Of a stretch of DNA of 64,000 nucleotides, positions 42,138 through 50,331 are shown piece by piece. The stretch lies in NCBI GenBank assembly GCA_965223755.1, contig CBDCXF010000001.1:558001-622000 (forward strand), read 5' to 3'. The stretch is from CBDCXF01 sp965223755 (lineage in GTDB: Bacteria; Acidobacteriota; Thermoanaerobaculia; Multivoradales; JAHEKO01). A model generated the notes under the pieces. The model saw nothing but the letters and a program-made list of their open reading frames with translations. It ran no database searches and was not told the origin of the DNA. How positions within the stretch are numbered: the first letter of the stretch is position 1; each line of letters starts with the position of its first letter. Made by a program: the position numbers and the translations under genes.

Positions 42138-42786
42138 ATTGCCACGTTGGATGGCGATTTCACACCCCGATCTCGAAACCGGCTTGAACGGCAAGCCGGC
42201 GACGGCTCCAAAAGAATTCTTGGGTCGCTGGGTCGAATGGGCTGCAACTCTTGAATCCGGGGATCCCAAAATCGTCCAAATCCGGGCTCACAGTCTGCCC
42301 TCCTCGATCCTCTTCGAGGTTGTGAAGGCTGTTCGAAGTCAGGCGAAAGTCAATCGCGTGGTGGTCAACGGCCGCGTCGACGTGGCCCTCGCAGCCGATG
42401 CCGACGGTGTCCAACTTCCCGGGACCGGTCTTCCCGTGCGCAGAGTGCGCAATCTCGTAGGTGGAGATTTCTGGATTGGCCAGTCAGTTCATTCGCCGTC
42501 GGGGGTGGATGAAGCGCAAAGGAGTGGCGCCGACTGGGCTCTCTTGGCTCCGATCTTTGCTCCGCTCAGCAAAGAGTCCGTCACTTCTCCTCTCGGAGTC
42601 GAAGCACTGCGCGAAGGGGCAAAGTGCGGCCTCCCAATCTATGCTTTGGGCGGGATGACAGTAGAAGTCGCATCGCAGGCATTCGAGGCCGGCGCTCACG
42701 GCGTCGCCGGCATCACCCTTTTTGCCGATTCGGAGAGGCTGTGGCGAGGTGGCCGGCACTCAGAGCCGATCGGGGGCCAGGGTTGA
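42127..42786 (+). CDS. ThiE/TenI-like thiamine-phosphate synthase family protein
   Basis: A 219-residue TIM-barrel protein starting at GTG. The ThiE pattern is visible: VNGRVDVALAADADGVQLPG, WIGQSVHSPSGVDEAQRSGA, DWALLAPIFAPLSKESVTSP and LPIYALGGMTVE. Several usual substrate-binding positions differ: the Q-L-R-x-K motif appears as QIRAH, N-D-R as NGR, and G-V-H-L as GVQL. It may therefore be a TenI-like or divergent paralogue rather than the main thiamine phosphate synthase. It is translationally coupled to the acpS gene that follows. Confidence 0.75.
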   Translation: MLTELPRWMAISHPDLETGLNGKPATAPKEFLGRWVEWAATLESGDPKIVQIRAHSLPSSILFEVVKAVRSQAKVNRVVVNGRVDVALAADADGVQLPGTGLPVRRVRNLVGGDFWIGQSVHSPSGVDEAQRSGADWALLAPIFAPLSKESVTSPLGVEALREGAKCGLPIYALGGMTVEVASQAFEAGAHGVAGITLFADSERLWRGGRHSEPIGGQG

Positions 42787-43196
42787 TTGTCGGAGTCGGT
42801 ACCGACGTCACTCCGGTCGAGCGGATCCAAAGTCTTCTCGAGCGCCACGAGGAAGGCCTGAGGGGCCGGGTCTTTACCGCTGAAGAACTGGAGCACGCCG
42901 CGACCCTCGGCTACCGGCATCAACATCTGGCGGCGGTGTTCGCGGCCAAGGAGGCGGTCCTCAAGGCGTTGGGTACCGGCCGCAGCAATGGAATCGCTTT
43001 TTCTGATGTCGAGATTCGTCGGTTAGAGAGTGGCAAGCCCTATCCGGTACTCCATGGTCGGGCGGCGGAAGTTGCCGCCCAACGGCGCAATTCGCGTTTT
43101 CACCTCTCCATCTCCCATGACGGCGGTGTCGCGGTAGCCTTCGCAATCTGGGAGGCGGACGGAGTATCTTCGCCCGAGCAATCCACGGGAAAATAG
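42783..43196 (+). CDS. acpS: Holo-[acyl-carrier-protein] synthase
   Basis: A 137-residue phosphopantetheinyl transferase that activates acyl carrier protein. The start is TTG at 42783 (LIVGVGTDVTPVERIQSLLE), overlapping the stop of the thiE-like gene. The Mg-binding Asp is in GVGTDVTPVERI, and AAVFAAKEAVLKALGTG holds the Glu and Lys. The end is HLSISHDGGVAVAFAIWE. A TTG start with stop/start overlap implies low, coupled expression. Confidence 0.94.
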   Translation: MIVGVGTDVTPVERIQSLLERHEEGLRGRVFTAEELEHAATLGYRHQHLAAVFAAKEAVLKALGTGRSNGIAFSDVEIRRLESGKPYPVLHGRAAEVAAQRRNSRFHLSISHDGGVAVAFAIWEADGVSSPEQSTGK

Positions 43197-43213
43197 AAAA
43201 GCTCAGCGGAAAC

Positions 43214-43714
43214 ATGCGTTCTTGGTTGGTTAGCAAAAGGTGGGTGTTCGTAGTTTCACTGGCGATTTTGGCGATCGACCAGTGGAGTAAAGCCTGGATC
43301 GAGCGGACACTGCCCGTCGGCGGCCGCCGTGAAGTGATTCCGGGTTTCTTCAATTTGACCCATATTCGCAACGACGGTGTGGCTTTCGGGCTTCTCTCCG
43401 GGAGCAGTTCCCAGATCAAAGTCTGGCTGCTGGCGGCACTGGCGTTGGTGGCCATCGCGGTGGTGGTGTCCCTGGTGCGGCAGACGCCGCCGGAACACAG
43501 GCTGTCACTGATGGCGCTTGGGCTGGTCCTGGGTGGCGCGGTAGGTAATTTGCTCGACCGCATTGCCAGCGGAGCCGTGACCGATTTCCTGGATTTCTAT
43601 CGCGGCGGTTACCACTGGCATAACTTCAATGTCGCTGATGCGGCGATCAGCGTCGGGGTTGCGTTGCTGCTGCTGGACTCACTCGTTCTCTCCCGCCGGC
43701 GCGCCTCCACCTGA
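43214..43714 (+). CDS. lspA: Lipoprotein signal peptidase (signal peptidase II)
   Basis: A 166-residue inner-membrane aspartyl protease that cleaves prolipoproteins. SLAILAIDQWSKAWIE, FNLTHIRNDGVAFGLLSG and the two catalytic-Asp regions GNLLDRIASGAVTDFLDF and NVADAAISVGVALLLLD are all present, with four hydrophobic helices. It fits the many lipoproteins in the window. It is followed by rluD after 8 bp. Confidence 0.96.
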   Translation: MRSWLVSKRWVFVVSLAILAIDQWSKAWIERTLPVGGRREVIPGFFNLTHIRNDGVAFGLLSGSSSQIKVWLLAALALVAIAVVVSLVRQTPPEHRLSLMALGLVLGGAVGNLLDRIASGAVTDFLDFYRGGYHWHNFNVADAAISVGVALLLLDSLVLSRRRAST

Positions 43715-43722
43715 CCTCGATC

Positions 43723-44703
43723 ATGAATCAAGAGTTCGCTGAGGAAACTTGGCGGGTCTCGGATGAGGCCCGCGGCTCGAGGCTCGACGCCTATGTTGCC
43801 GAATACCTCGGCGTCCCGCGCAATCAGGTCCAGCGCTGGATCAGCGATCGGTTGCTGGCGGTGGATGGAATCGCTCGTAAGCCTTCCTTCTATCTTTCGG
43901 GCGGTGAGGTCATCGATTTGACCAGGCCGCTCAAAACCGAAAGCCGAATCGAGCCGGAAGACGGCCCCCTGGATATCCTCCACGAAGATGACGAGATCGT
44001 TGTCGTCAACAAACCAACCGGTTTAGCGGTACATCCGGGCGCCGGCCGCAGGCGAGGTACCTTGGCTCATCGCCTGTTGCACCACTACCCGGAAACCGGC
44101 GGTGTCGGAGGCGAAGGGCGGCCCGGAATCGTCCACCGTCTCGATCTCGGGACCACAGGCGTGATGGTCGTTGCACGGACTGAGGCGGCCTACTTGGCCT
44201 TGAGCCAGGCCTTTCAAGAGAGGCGGGTCGAGAAGACTTATCTCGGTCTTTGCGAAGGCCATCCAGGTCTGGCGGCCGACACCATGACCTGGCCGATCGC
44301 TCGGCACCCGACTCGCCGCAAAGAAATGCGCACGGACTCTAGAGGGCGACCGGCTCGTAGTGACTATCGAGTTCTGGCGACGGCCCGCCGCTCGGCGCTT
44401 CTCCGCCTCGCTATTCACACCGGCCGTACGCACCAGATTCGCGTGCATCTCAAGGCGCTGGGCCATCCATTGTTGGGGGATGAAACCTACGGTCGGGCCA
44501 TTCCACGGGATTGGCCGCAGACTCTGCAAGCTGCGGTGGCTGAGCTCAAGCGGCCGGCACTCCATGCATGGAAGCTGGCAATCCCGCATCCCACGGATGC
44601 ACGACAGGTCGAATTTCTGGCCCCGATACCGGCGGATTTGGAACGCCTTTGGAGCGACCTCAAGGGCAAGCCGGCTCTCGGTTCCATCGTGGCGTCGTCC
44701 TAG
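43723..44703 (+). CDS. rluD: Ribosomal large subunit pseudouridine synthase, RluD type
   Basis: A 326-residue pseudouridine synthase. An N-terminal S4 RNA-binding domain (SRLDAYVAEYLGVPRNQVQR) is followed by the catalytic domain with GIVHRLDLGTTGVMVVARTE (catalytic Asp) and HTGRTHQIRVHLKALGHPLL. RluD modifies helix 69 of 23S rRNA. The RluC/RluD distinction is by overall layout. Its TAG stop overlaps the stop of the convergent cytochrome c gene. Confidence 0.93.
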   Translation: MNQEFAEETWRVSDEARGSRLDAYVAEYLGVPRNQVQRWISDRLLAVDGIARKPSFYLSGGEVIDLTRPLKTESRIEPEDGPLDILHEDDEIVVVNKPTGLAVHPGAGRRRGTLAHRLLHHYPETGGVGGEGRPGIVHRLDLGTTGVMVVARTEAAYLALSQAFQERRVEKTYLGLCEGHPGLAADTMTWPIARHPTRRKEMRTDSRGRPARSDYRVLATARRSALLRLAIHTGRTHQIRVHLKALGHPLLGDETYGRAIPRDWPQTLQAAVAELKRPALHAWKLAIPHPTDARQVEFLAPIPADLERLWSDLKGKPALGSIVASS

Positions 44704-45203
44704 TCACTTTCGGAGTCACCGTTTGCGTCTTCAGCTTCTGCGGGCTCTGACTCGGCCGGGAGCTGGATCGACTTGATGAACGCGGTGAGTTCCTTGATCT
44801 TCTTCACCACCCGTTCTTCGCCTTGTGGCGAGCCATCACCCGGGGTTGAGCGCAGCGAAGTCTGAAACACTTCACCCCACACCGGCATCTCGCGTTGGCC
44901 GTGGGCCTGGACGAATCGACGGCCGTCAATGAACTCAGCAACTCGTTCAGCAGGGTACTGACCGTCGTTCTCACGGGTCAAGACGCGCAGATCTGCCGGG
45001 TCGACCTTGAGCATTGAAGCGATAGTGCCGTTGCCGTCGGCTTGCCTGCCGTGGCAACTGGCGCAGTAGCGGTGGAAACTGGCTCGGCCCATGGACGCCA
45101 GCAGGAGAGGGTCGTCACTCGATTCCTGGGTAACCGCGGGCGCGGCGACCGACAAGGTCACAGCCACCAGGCTCAAGGTGGTGTAAAAAAGTCCTTTTCT
45201 CAT
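44700..45203 (-). CDS. Exported c-type cytochrome
   Basis: A 167-residue protein with a signal peptide (LFYTTLSLVAVTLSVAAPAV). One haem site, YCASCHGRQADGNG, has CxxCH, and the distal ligand Met is probably in REMPVWGEVF. The C-terminal 30 residues are acidic and Pro/Glu-rich. It is a small periplasmic electron carrier or a subunit of an unknown redox complex. Gene order gives no partner. Confidence 0.9.
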   Translation of the reverse strand: MRKGLFYTTLSLVAVTLSVAAPAVTQESSDDPLLLASMGRASFHRYCASCHGRQADGNGTIASMLKVDPADLRVLTRENDGQYPAERVAEFIDGRRFVQAHGQREMPVWGEVFQTSLRSTPGDGSPQGEERVVKKIKELTAFIKSIQLPAESEPAEAEDANGDSESD

Positions 45204-45322
45204 GAGCTACCTCCTTTTATGATGCTAGCACTACCCGCTCCCGGTTGGTGGTCTCAGGAGGGCGCACATTGCCCCTTCGCGAGACCTTGTATACCGTCTC
45301 GAACGTGTGCACCTGTTGTGGA

Positions 45323-46438
45323 CTAATTCAACAGTTGATTTAGGTCGCTATGGTCGCGTTCTTGCGACTCGGCCACGGCACGGCATGTGATCTGTCCCGC
45401 GTAAGTGTTGAACCCTGCGGCCAAGTCGGTATCGCGCCGCGCGGCTTCTTCGGCACCGTGATCCGCCAGCGCCAGAAGGTGCGGCATGGTGGCGTTGTTG
45501 AGCGCAAAGGTCGATGTTCGCGGCACCGCCCCCGGCATGTTGGTTACGCCGTAGTGCACCACGCCATCGACCTCGTAGGTGGGTTCGGAATGCGTCGTGG
45601 GTTTGGTGGTTTCAAAACAGCCGCCCTGATCCACAGCGACATCCACGATCACGGCGCCGGGCTTCATCTCCGCCAGCATTTCCCGAGTTACTAGCTTCGG
45701 GGCTGAATACCCCGGGACCAATACCGCGCCGACCACCAAGTCGGCCCTTTGCAGTCCGGCGAGAATGTTGTGGTGATTGCTGGCCAGCGTCGTCAGTTGT
45801 CCGTGGAAAAGTTCATCCAGGTACCGTGCTCGGTCGAGATTGTTCTCCAGGATTGTGACCCTGGCCCCCAACCCGAGGGCGATACGCGCCGCGTTGAGAC
45901 CCACGACTCCCCCACCGATCACGACAACGTCGCCCGGTGGCACGCCGGGGACGCCTCCAAGGAGGGTGCCGCGCCCGCCGAGGCGGCGCTGCATGAAGTA
46001 CGCCCCGACCAGGGTCGACATCCTGCCCGCGACTTCGGACATCGGAGTCAACAACGGCAGGCGGCCATTGCGATCGGTGATGGTCTCGTATGCGATGCCG
46101 GTGATGTTCTTCTGCAGCAGAAGGTTGGTGAGATCGGGCAATGGCGCCAAATGGAGATAGGTGTAAAGAGTCTGTCCGTCGCGCAGTAGATTCCACTCCG
46201 ATTCGATCGGCTCCTTGACCTTGACCACCATGTCAGCTTCGCCGTAAACGGCAGCCGCATCGGGGACGACGCGCGCCCCGGCGTCGATGAATTGCTGATC
46301 CGGAATTCCGCTTCCCACGCCGGCGTCTTTCTCGATCAGCACCTCATGCCCTCGCTCGACAAGCTCGTGAACCGCGGCTGGAATGGTTCCGATACGGTAC
46401 TCGTGGTCCTTAACTTCGCGCGGTACGCCGACTTTCAT
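45323..46438 (-). CDS. ald: Alanine dehydrogenase
   Basis: A 371-residue NAD-dependent enzyme interconverting L-alanine with pyruvate and ammonia. MKVGVPREVKDHEYRIGTIP is the N-terminal signature with the substrate Arg, VVKVKEPIESEWNLLRDGQT carries the catalytic Lys, and the Rossmann motif is VVIGGGVVGLNAARIALGLG. The conserved VDVAVDQGGCFETTKPTTHS follows. Length and motifs are complete. It stands alone on the minus strand next to the tRNA-Gly island. Confidence 0.96.
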   Translation of the reverse strand: MKVGVPREVKDHEYRIGTIPAAVHELVERGHEVLIEKDAGVGSGIPDQQFIDAGARVVPDAAAVYGEADMVVKVKEPIESEWNLLRDGQTLYTYLHLAPLPDLTNLLLQKNITGIAYETITDRNGRLPLLTPMSEVAGRMSTLVGAYFMQRRLGGRGTLLGGVPGVPPGDVVVIGGGVVGLNAARIALGLGARVTILENNLDRARYLDELFHGQLTTLASNHHNILAGLQRADLVVGAVLVPGYSAPKLVTREMLAEMKPGAVIVDVAVDQGGCFETTKPTTHSEPTYEVDGVVHYGVTNMPGAVPRTSTFALNNATMPHLLALADHGAEEAARRDTDLAAGFNTYAGQITCRAVAESQERDHSDLNQLLN

Positions 46439-46538
46439 GACCTAATCTCTTTCTGGTCTTTCGATTCTTGTCGATGTGAGTCGCAGTGCAGTCGATACAC
46501 CCCTTAAGAGCGCGGCGCGCTCGTCTCGTGGGGATTGA

Positions 46539-46582
46539 AGCGGGCAACGGGACTCGAACCCGCGACATCAAGCTTGGGAAGC
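46539..46582 (-). repeat. Distal attachment site of the tRNA-Gly island
   Basis: A 44-bp copy of the 3' half of tRNA-Gly(CCC), identical to 51488-51531 and covering T arm, variable loop and the 3' anticodon arm. Beyond it the D-arm and 5' acceptor sequence are absent, so it is not a tRNA gene. The intergenic DNA from here to 46722 shows nothing else. Confidence 0.92.
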
Positions 46583-46722
46583 GTAGCCCAGCGAACCACT
46601 TGCAACCCCCATGAACCGATCCAGCCTGTCCTTACTGGCATTTTGGAGCGTTGAGAAAACCGTACTTGGTTCCAGTTTGGGCATTCCAGACATCGTGCGT
46701 GTGACGTGAGTGTGCCGCCGAA

Positions 46723-47067
46723 TCAACCGTTCTTGCGCTGTCGTAGGCCCACTCTCGTTCCCAGTTGAGATTCCGTCGCGCCCATGTACCACTCGTTGAA
46801 GCGAACGCGATGGATGTACTGCTGTTCTTTGATCACCACGGCGCCAGATTGAAGCATACCGTTTATCTCGCGCAAGGCAATCCACTTTTTGAGGCGCGAC
46901 AACGAGAACGGAGACTCTTCTGCGTATTGTCTGACGGTCCTGAGTTGTTCCGTGTCCGTGGGTTCAGATGCCGGCGACATTTCTCGGGTCGCGCGGGCCT
47001 CGATCATGGCTTTGATGGGCTCGATCTTTCGATCGAGGATGGCCTCGAGTGTCTCTTCGATCGTCAT
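46723..47067 (-). CDS. AlpA/excisionase-like winged-helix protein
   Basis: A 114-residue protein. The C-terminal half reads TVRQYAEESPFSLSRLKKWI, then ALREINGMLQSGAVVIKEQQ and YIHRVRFNEWYMG, the layout of small island excisionase/AlpA proteins (winged HTH, then N-G...S-G-A-V-V...R-F-x-E-W). The N-terminal half is a charged helix (EETLEAILDRKIEPIKAMIE). It lies at the opposite end of the island from the integrase. It probably directs excision or regulates the integrase. Confidence 0.65.
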   Translation of the reverse strand: MTIEETLEAILDRKIEPIKAMIEARATREMSPASEPTDTEQLRTVRQYAEESPFSLSRLKKWIALREINGMLQSGAVVIKEQQYIHRVRFNEWYMGATESQLGTRVGLRQRKNG

Positions 47068-47118
47068 GACGCACTTTCCACCCGCTGCAACCGCGGCGCT
47101 GAGTCCGCCGCAGGAAGG

Positions 47119-47818
47119 TCAAGCACTGCGTTCTTGCCTTAGGGTGCGGTTGCGCAGTTTCTTGCCCAGTTTGCTCTGTCGCCAAAATTCAGGCCAGTGC
47201 GTCCATTGGAGGTCACCGTTGCGGTGGATGGTGCTTTTTTCGAGAAGCAGTTGCACGCGTTCCCTGTCCACAGCTCCTTCCGGCCAATCGCCAACTTCCA
47301 CCCTCGTCCGTGACGAGATCTCCAACGGCGAACCCGTGGGCGGTGACGCTGACGGTGGGGTTATTGGGATCCATCGATACACCTCCGCCGATAGGCGGTT
47401 CGTTGACTTCAAATGCCGAGCTCAATCCGCCTTCGATCCACCCGGACTTGCGCTCGCTCGGCTTGGGGTTGAGGTAGCGCGAGTTGAGGATTTGCACCCC
47501 GGCCTCGCGAATGTTGGCGAGAATGGTCTTGATCTCTTCCGCTCGCTGTTCGAACCCGTCCGTACCGTCGTTTTCCTTGTGGTAGAAGTAGGTGTTGACG
47601 TTGAGTTTGGTGCGTTCGGGAGGTTCGGGTCCGGCGCAGACCGGCTCTGTTTCGAGGTGCTCGAGTTCGAATTCGAATACCCAAGCGCCGGCAGGCAGTG
47701 TGCCCTCGGTGGGGTCGGTCTCGTTGGGCCAAGCCAGGTAGTCGCTCGGGTAGGCCACCGGATAGTGGGTTTCGACATCGTCGCGAAAGATGTCGGTGTG
47801 GGTCCCGAACCCGCTCAA
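47119..47818 (-). pseudogene. Unrecognised island gene, probably frameshifted near its 3' end
   Basis: From 47818 the frame encodes MSGFGTHTDIFRDDVETHYP and, further on, ERTKLNVNTYFYHKENDGTD and AEEIKTILANIREAGVQILN. It then becomes Arg/His-rich nonsense after GDLVTDEGG (about 47295) and stops at 47213. In the adjacent frame a coding-like sequence starts at the same place (VEVGDWPEGAVDRERVQLLL, then EKSTIHRNGDLQWTHWPEFW) and ends at 47119. One indel near 47295 would join them. The start overlaps the stop of the 47815 gene. No family is recognised. Confidence 0.5.
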
Positions 47819-48120
47819 AGGAGGATCTCCAGGGAGTACGATGTCCCGTCTTCGCTGCCGCTTGATTCAGCGTCAAGATCGGGCTTTCGATATCGGCCCT
47901 TGGGTTCGAGTTGAAATTGGGCCGTTCTGGGTAGCCACTCGGCGTCTGAATCGAGCGGGTCACATGTCAGGAGCCAACTCGATTCGGTTGGATCAGGCCC
48001 TTTACTGCAGGCCTCGTGCTGGCGCATCCGTACTCGCGGCAGACTGGCGCTCAGTTCTTGCGAGCCCTCCGGAGCGGGTGCCGTCAGCGTTTGCGTTCCG
48101 GTCTTGCGTTCGATCGTCAC
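47815..48120 (-). CDS. Hypothetical island protein
   Basis: A 101-residue acidic and polar protein with no membrane segment or recognised domain. Sequence features include LPRVRMRQHEACSKGPDPTE and EWLPRTAQFQLEPKGRYRKP. Its stop overlaps the start of the next gene by 4 bp, indicating coupled translation of a two-gene unit. Function is unknown. Confidence 0.5.
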   Translation of the reverse strand: MTIERKTGTQTLTAPAPEGSQELSASLPRVRMRQHEACSKGPDPTESSWLLTCDPLDSDAEWLPRTAQFQLEPKGRYRKPDLDAESSGSEDGTSYSLEILL

Positions 48121-48180
48121 AAAGCTAGTCGTCCGTAGAACCTCGGGCCTGACATGCCAACTGCATGAACATCAGGGACA

Positions 48181-48393
48181 TCAGCCACCCTTTTTGACGG
48201 TGCGCTTTTTGGAGACGCGCTTCTTCGGCGATCGTTTTGAAGGCTTCTTTGCCGCTCGCTTGGTGACCTTTTTTACTGCTTTCTTGGCCACCTTCTTCGC
48301 CGGACGGTCGTGCAGGAGCGGGTTGAATTCGCGCTCCGCGATTTCAGTTTCCTCGTCGCTGGCCTTGACGATGACCTTCATTGCTTTGGACAT
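48181..48393 (-). CDS. Small Lys/Arg-rich histone H1-like protein
   Basis: A 70-residue protein. The first 28 residues are mixed (SKAMKVIVKASDEETEIAER, EFNPLLHD). The remaining 42 are almost entirely Lys, Arg, Ala, Val and Pro in KKVAKKAVKKVTKRAAKK-type repeats, like bacterial histone H1-like tails. It would bind DNA or RNA through charge. Its position in the island suggests a nucleoid-associated or DNA-protecting cargo protein. Low-complexity composition makes homology uncertain. Confidence 0.55.
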   Translation of the reverse strand: MSKAMKVIVKASDEETEIAEREFNPLLHDRPAKKVAKKAVKKVTKRAAKKPSKRSPKKRVSKKRTVKKGG

Positions 48394-48657
48394 AGTTCTC
48401 CTGACGTAGGGCTACGTTGCCAACGCGGGCCAAACCGTTCTCCGACATGGGATGTTGGTTCTCCATAGAACGCGTGCAACAAGAGAAGCACCCTCTGAGG
48501 GGTGCGCCCTGCCGCGGTTGGCTCTGGGCCTCTCATGAAGCACATGCTGGCAAGCTGTACGGTTCCGAAGGCTAGAACCGTGCTGAGCGAGTACTAACCG
48601 CGTGTTAACGTCAGCACGGCCACGGGCAGATCGGCAGTACGTGACATACGAAAAGAA

Positions 48658-49359
48658 ATGAAGCTACAGTCGAAACGAGCCTTGAGCTTCGTAAAAGCTG
48701 GGGCAACATTCCTGGCGATCGGATCGTCGATTGGCACCGTGGCGGGCTGCCACACGGCATCGGGCCAATTAACGAATAACAATCAGCTCAGCGAAGTCGA
48801 AACCGCAGAGCACGGCTTGGAAGAAGGCGCTGCAACGACGGAAGTTCGAAAACCGATCCATCAGGTAGATGAAGTCCGAGGCTGGACTCGAACCAGTCCT
48901 CAGGAGGTCTCAAGCGATCACGACCAATGGATTCAATGGGTTCAAAAACCGTCCGAAGCCGATTTTGGTAGTGGAGCGACTCTCACGGTGGGTTGTACAG
49001 GGTGGAGGATCTGGGATCAATTGGAAGTAGTGCCCTACTTATCGATTCGGTGGGAAGACGGCCGAATCAATCCTGACCGACATAGTCAGAAGCTCATCCT
49101 CGAATTCGATCAAAAGGCGCCCAAAGAGTTTCGTGCCTTTGCGGAGGACACTTCTGTCGGCCTCGACGGTAGTCAAGCCGCGTCTGTCGCAAGAGAGCTC
49201 TTTGACTCGAAACGAGTCGTGGCGTACGCTCTGGATGCCGACAACGTGCGTTCGGTTGCGGCCGCATTCGATACCACTTACTTCAAGGAAGCTATTTCAG
49301 GCTTCGGCGAATTGTGCGGCTGGCCCTACACTGAAATCGAGGAGCCGACGAACACATAG
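48658..49359 (+). CDS. Island lipoprotein, unknown function
   Basis: A 233-residue protein with an N-terminal hydrophobic stretch ending in a lipobox-like GTVAGC (FLAIGSSIGTVAGC). The mature region is soluble with conserved-looking WRIWDQLEVVPYLSIRWEDG and ARELFDSKRVVAYALDADNV. No family is recognised. It is the only plus-strand gene of the island. The divergent upstream region contains a strong hairpin (GTACGGTTC with GAACCGTGC, 48557-48583) and a smaller one (GCACCC/GGGTGC, 48490-48507). Start codon choice is uncertain. Confidence 0.55.
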   Translation: MKLQSKRALSFVKAGATFLAIGSSIGTVAGCHTASGQLTNNNQLSEVETAEHGLEEGAATTEVRKPIHQVDEVRGWTRTSPQEVSSDHDQWIQWVQKPSEADFGSGATLTVGCTGWRIWDQLEVVPYLSIRWEDGRINPDRHSQKLILEFDQKAPKEFRAFAEDTSVGLDGSQAASVARELFDSKRVVAYALDADNVRSVAAAFDTTYFKEAISGFGELCGWPYTEIEEPTNT

Positions 49360-49451
49360 TCAAGCAAACTGCGAGCGTCCCCGGTCTCAGGTGCAAAAAG
49401 GGGGGTTAAAATCGCAGTAAAGTGCAGTGTAGAAAAAGTGCTGGCCTGTGA

Positions 49452-49802
49452 CTACATTCTTGGCTTTTCTTTGCGGTCTTGACGGTCCTTCCACAGAGCA
49501 ATTTGGCGCGCATGGTCACCAATTGGCGGAGTTAGTGGGAGTTCATCAAACAACCAACCGTGATACCACTCCTGCACCTCCTCTTCTGAGATCTGCAGGA
49601 GCTGTGCGATCACTCCGAAGCGATCGTCCATCGGAATGTCGCGATGGGAGGGTTGTTCTTTTTCCCATCTGCAGACGGTGATCGGGTGGACTCCCAGCTC
49701 GGCGGCGACTTGTTTTTGGGTCAGGCCGGCTCTTTCTCGAGCGCGTTGGATTGGCGAGGCCGAGCGACGGCAGCGGCGCGCGGGGCGTCCGGCGCGAGTC
49801 AT
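49452..49802 (-). CDS. XRE-family helix-turn-helix regulator
   Basis: A 116-residue protein starting at ATG 49802, which overlaps the stop of the upstream gene (ATGA). The HTH is RARERAGLTQKQVAAELGVH then PITVCRWEKEQ, a classic Cro/CI-type motif. The C-terminus IAQLLQISEEEVQEWYHGWL is helical and may dimerise. It probably represses island genes. It is coupled to the 49799 gene. Confidence 0.8.
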   Translation of the reverse strand: MTRAGRPARRCRRSASPIQRARERAGLTQKQVAAELGVHPITVCRWEKEQPSHRDIPMDDRFGVIAQLLQISEEEVQEWYHGWLFDELPLTPPIGDHARQIALWKDRQDRKEKPRM

Positions 49803-50170
49803 TCGGTCGCTCCAGCCAAAGCGGATCCAGCTTCCGTCGCCAACTTCCGCTGCGATTTGAGTCTGTTGTAGCGATTCTGCAACCACCTCAATCGACGCCG
49901 CCCCTTCCTACCGTTTAGCCGTAGCGCTGCTGCGATGATGGCGTCAGTGGGCTCGACTCCGGCCATGCGAAGGACTTGGCACCCCCAATCGGAGAGAAAG
50001 AAGTCGATCGACGACTCCCGGTGCTCTTCGATCTCAAGGTCTCGAATCGCTCGCTCCACAACGGCGCACCACAGCAACTGCCACCCGTCGCCCGAGGCTT
50101 TCTGCCTTTGACGCGCTAGGACCCGACCAGGAGTCGAAGCTAGGTTGCTGGCTGCGGAACGAGGCGACAT
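49799..50170 (-). CDS. Hypothetical island protein
   Basis: A 123-residue basic protein starting MSPRSAASNLASTPGRVLAR, although the frame is open further upstream to 50287. It contains LLWCAVVERAIRDLEIEEHR, IDFFLSDWGCQVLRMAGVEP and an Arg/Lys-rich end GRKGRRRLRWLQNRYNRLKS. The W-x-x-x-x-x-x-A-I-x-D segment followed by a helical basic tail resembles small phage-type DNA-binding proteins, but I do not assign a family. It is translationally coupled to the XRE regulator. Confidence 0.55.
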   Translation of the reverse strand: MSPRSAASNLASTPGRVLARQRQKASGDGWQLLWCAVVERAIRDLEIEEHRESSIDFFLSDWGCQVLRMAGVEPTDAIIAAALRLNGRKGRRRLRWLQNRYNRLKSQRKLATEAGSALAGATE

Positions 50171-50331
50171 AACGACAGCAAGTTCAGCCCGGAGGTGGGG
50201 TTGACCTCCGGAGTGACCCCGCGCCGGCACCCCTACCTGCGCTTTGGATCGGATTCGTATCGTATCACAGATTTGTGTGCCGGGCACACAACAAGATCAA
50301 TTATTACAACCTTCTAGGCATTCAACAGGCT

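Noticed and set aside
46539..46610. Apparent second tRNA-Gly gene
   Set aside because: Only the 3' half is present; sequence diverges at the anticodon stem and no D arm or 5' acceptor follows, so it is the island's att copy.
48870..48905. T-arm-like GGACTCGAACC within the island lipoprotein gene
   Set aside because: No anticodon arm or acceptor stem surrounds it; it is read in frame as part of the protein.
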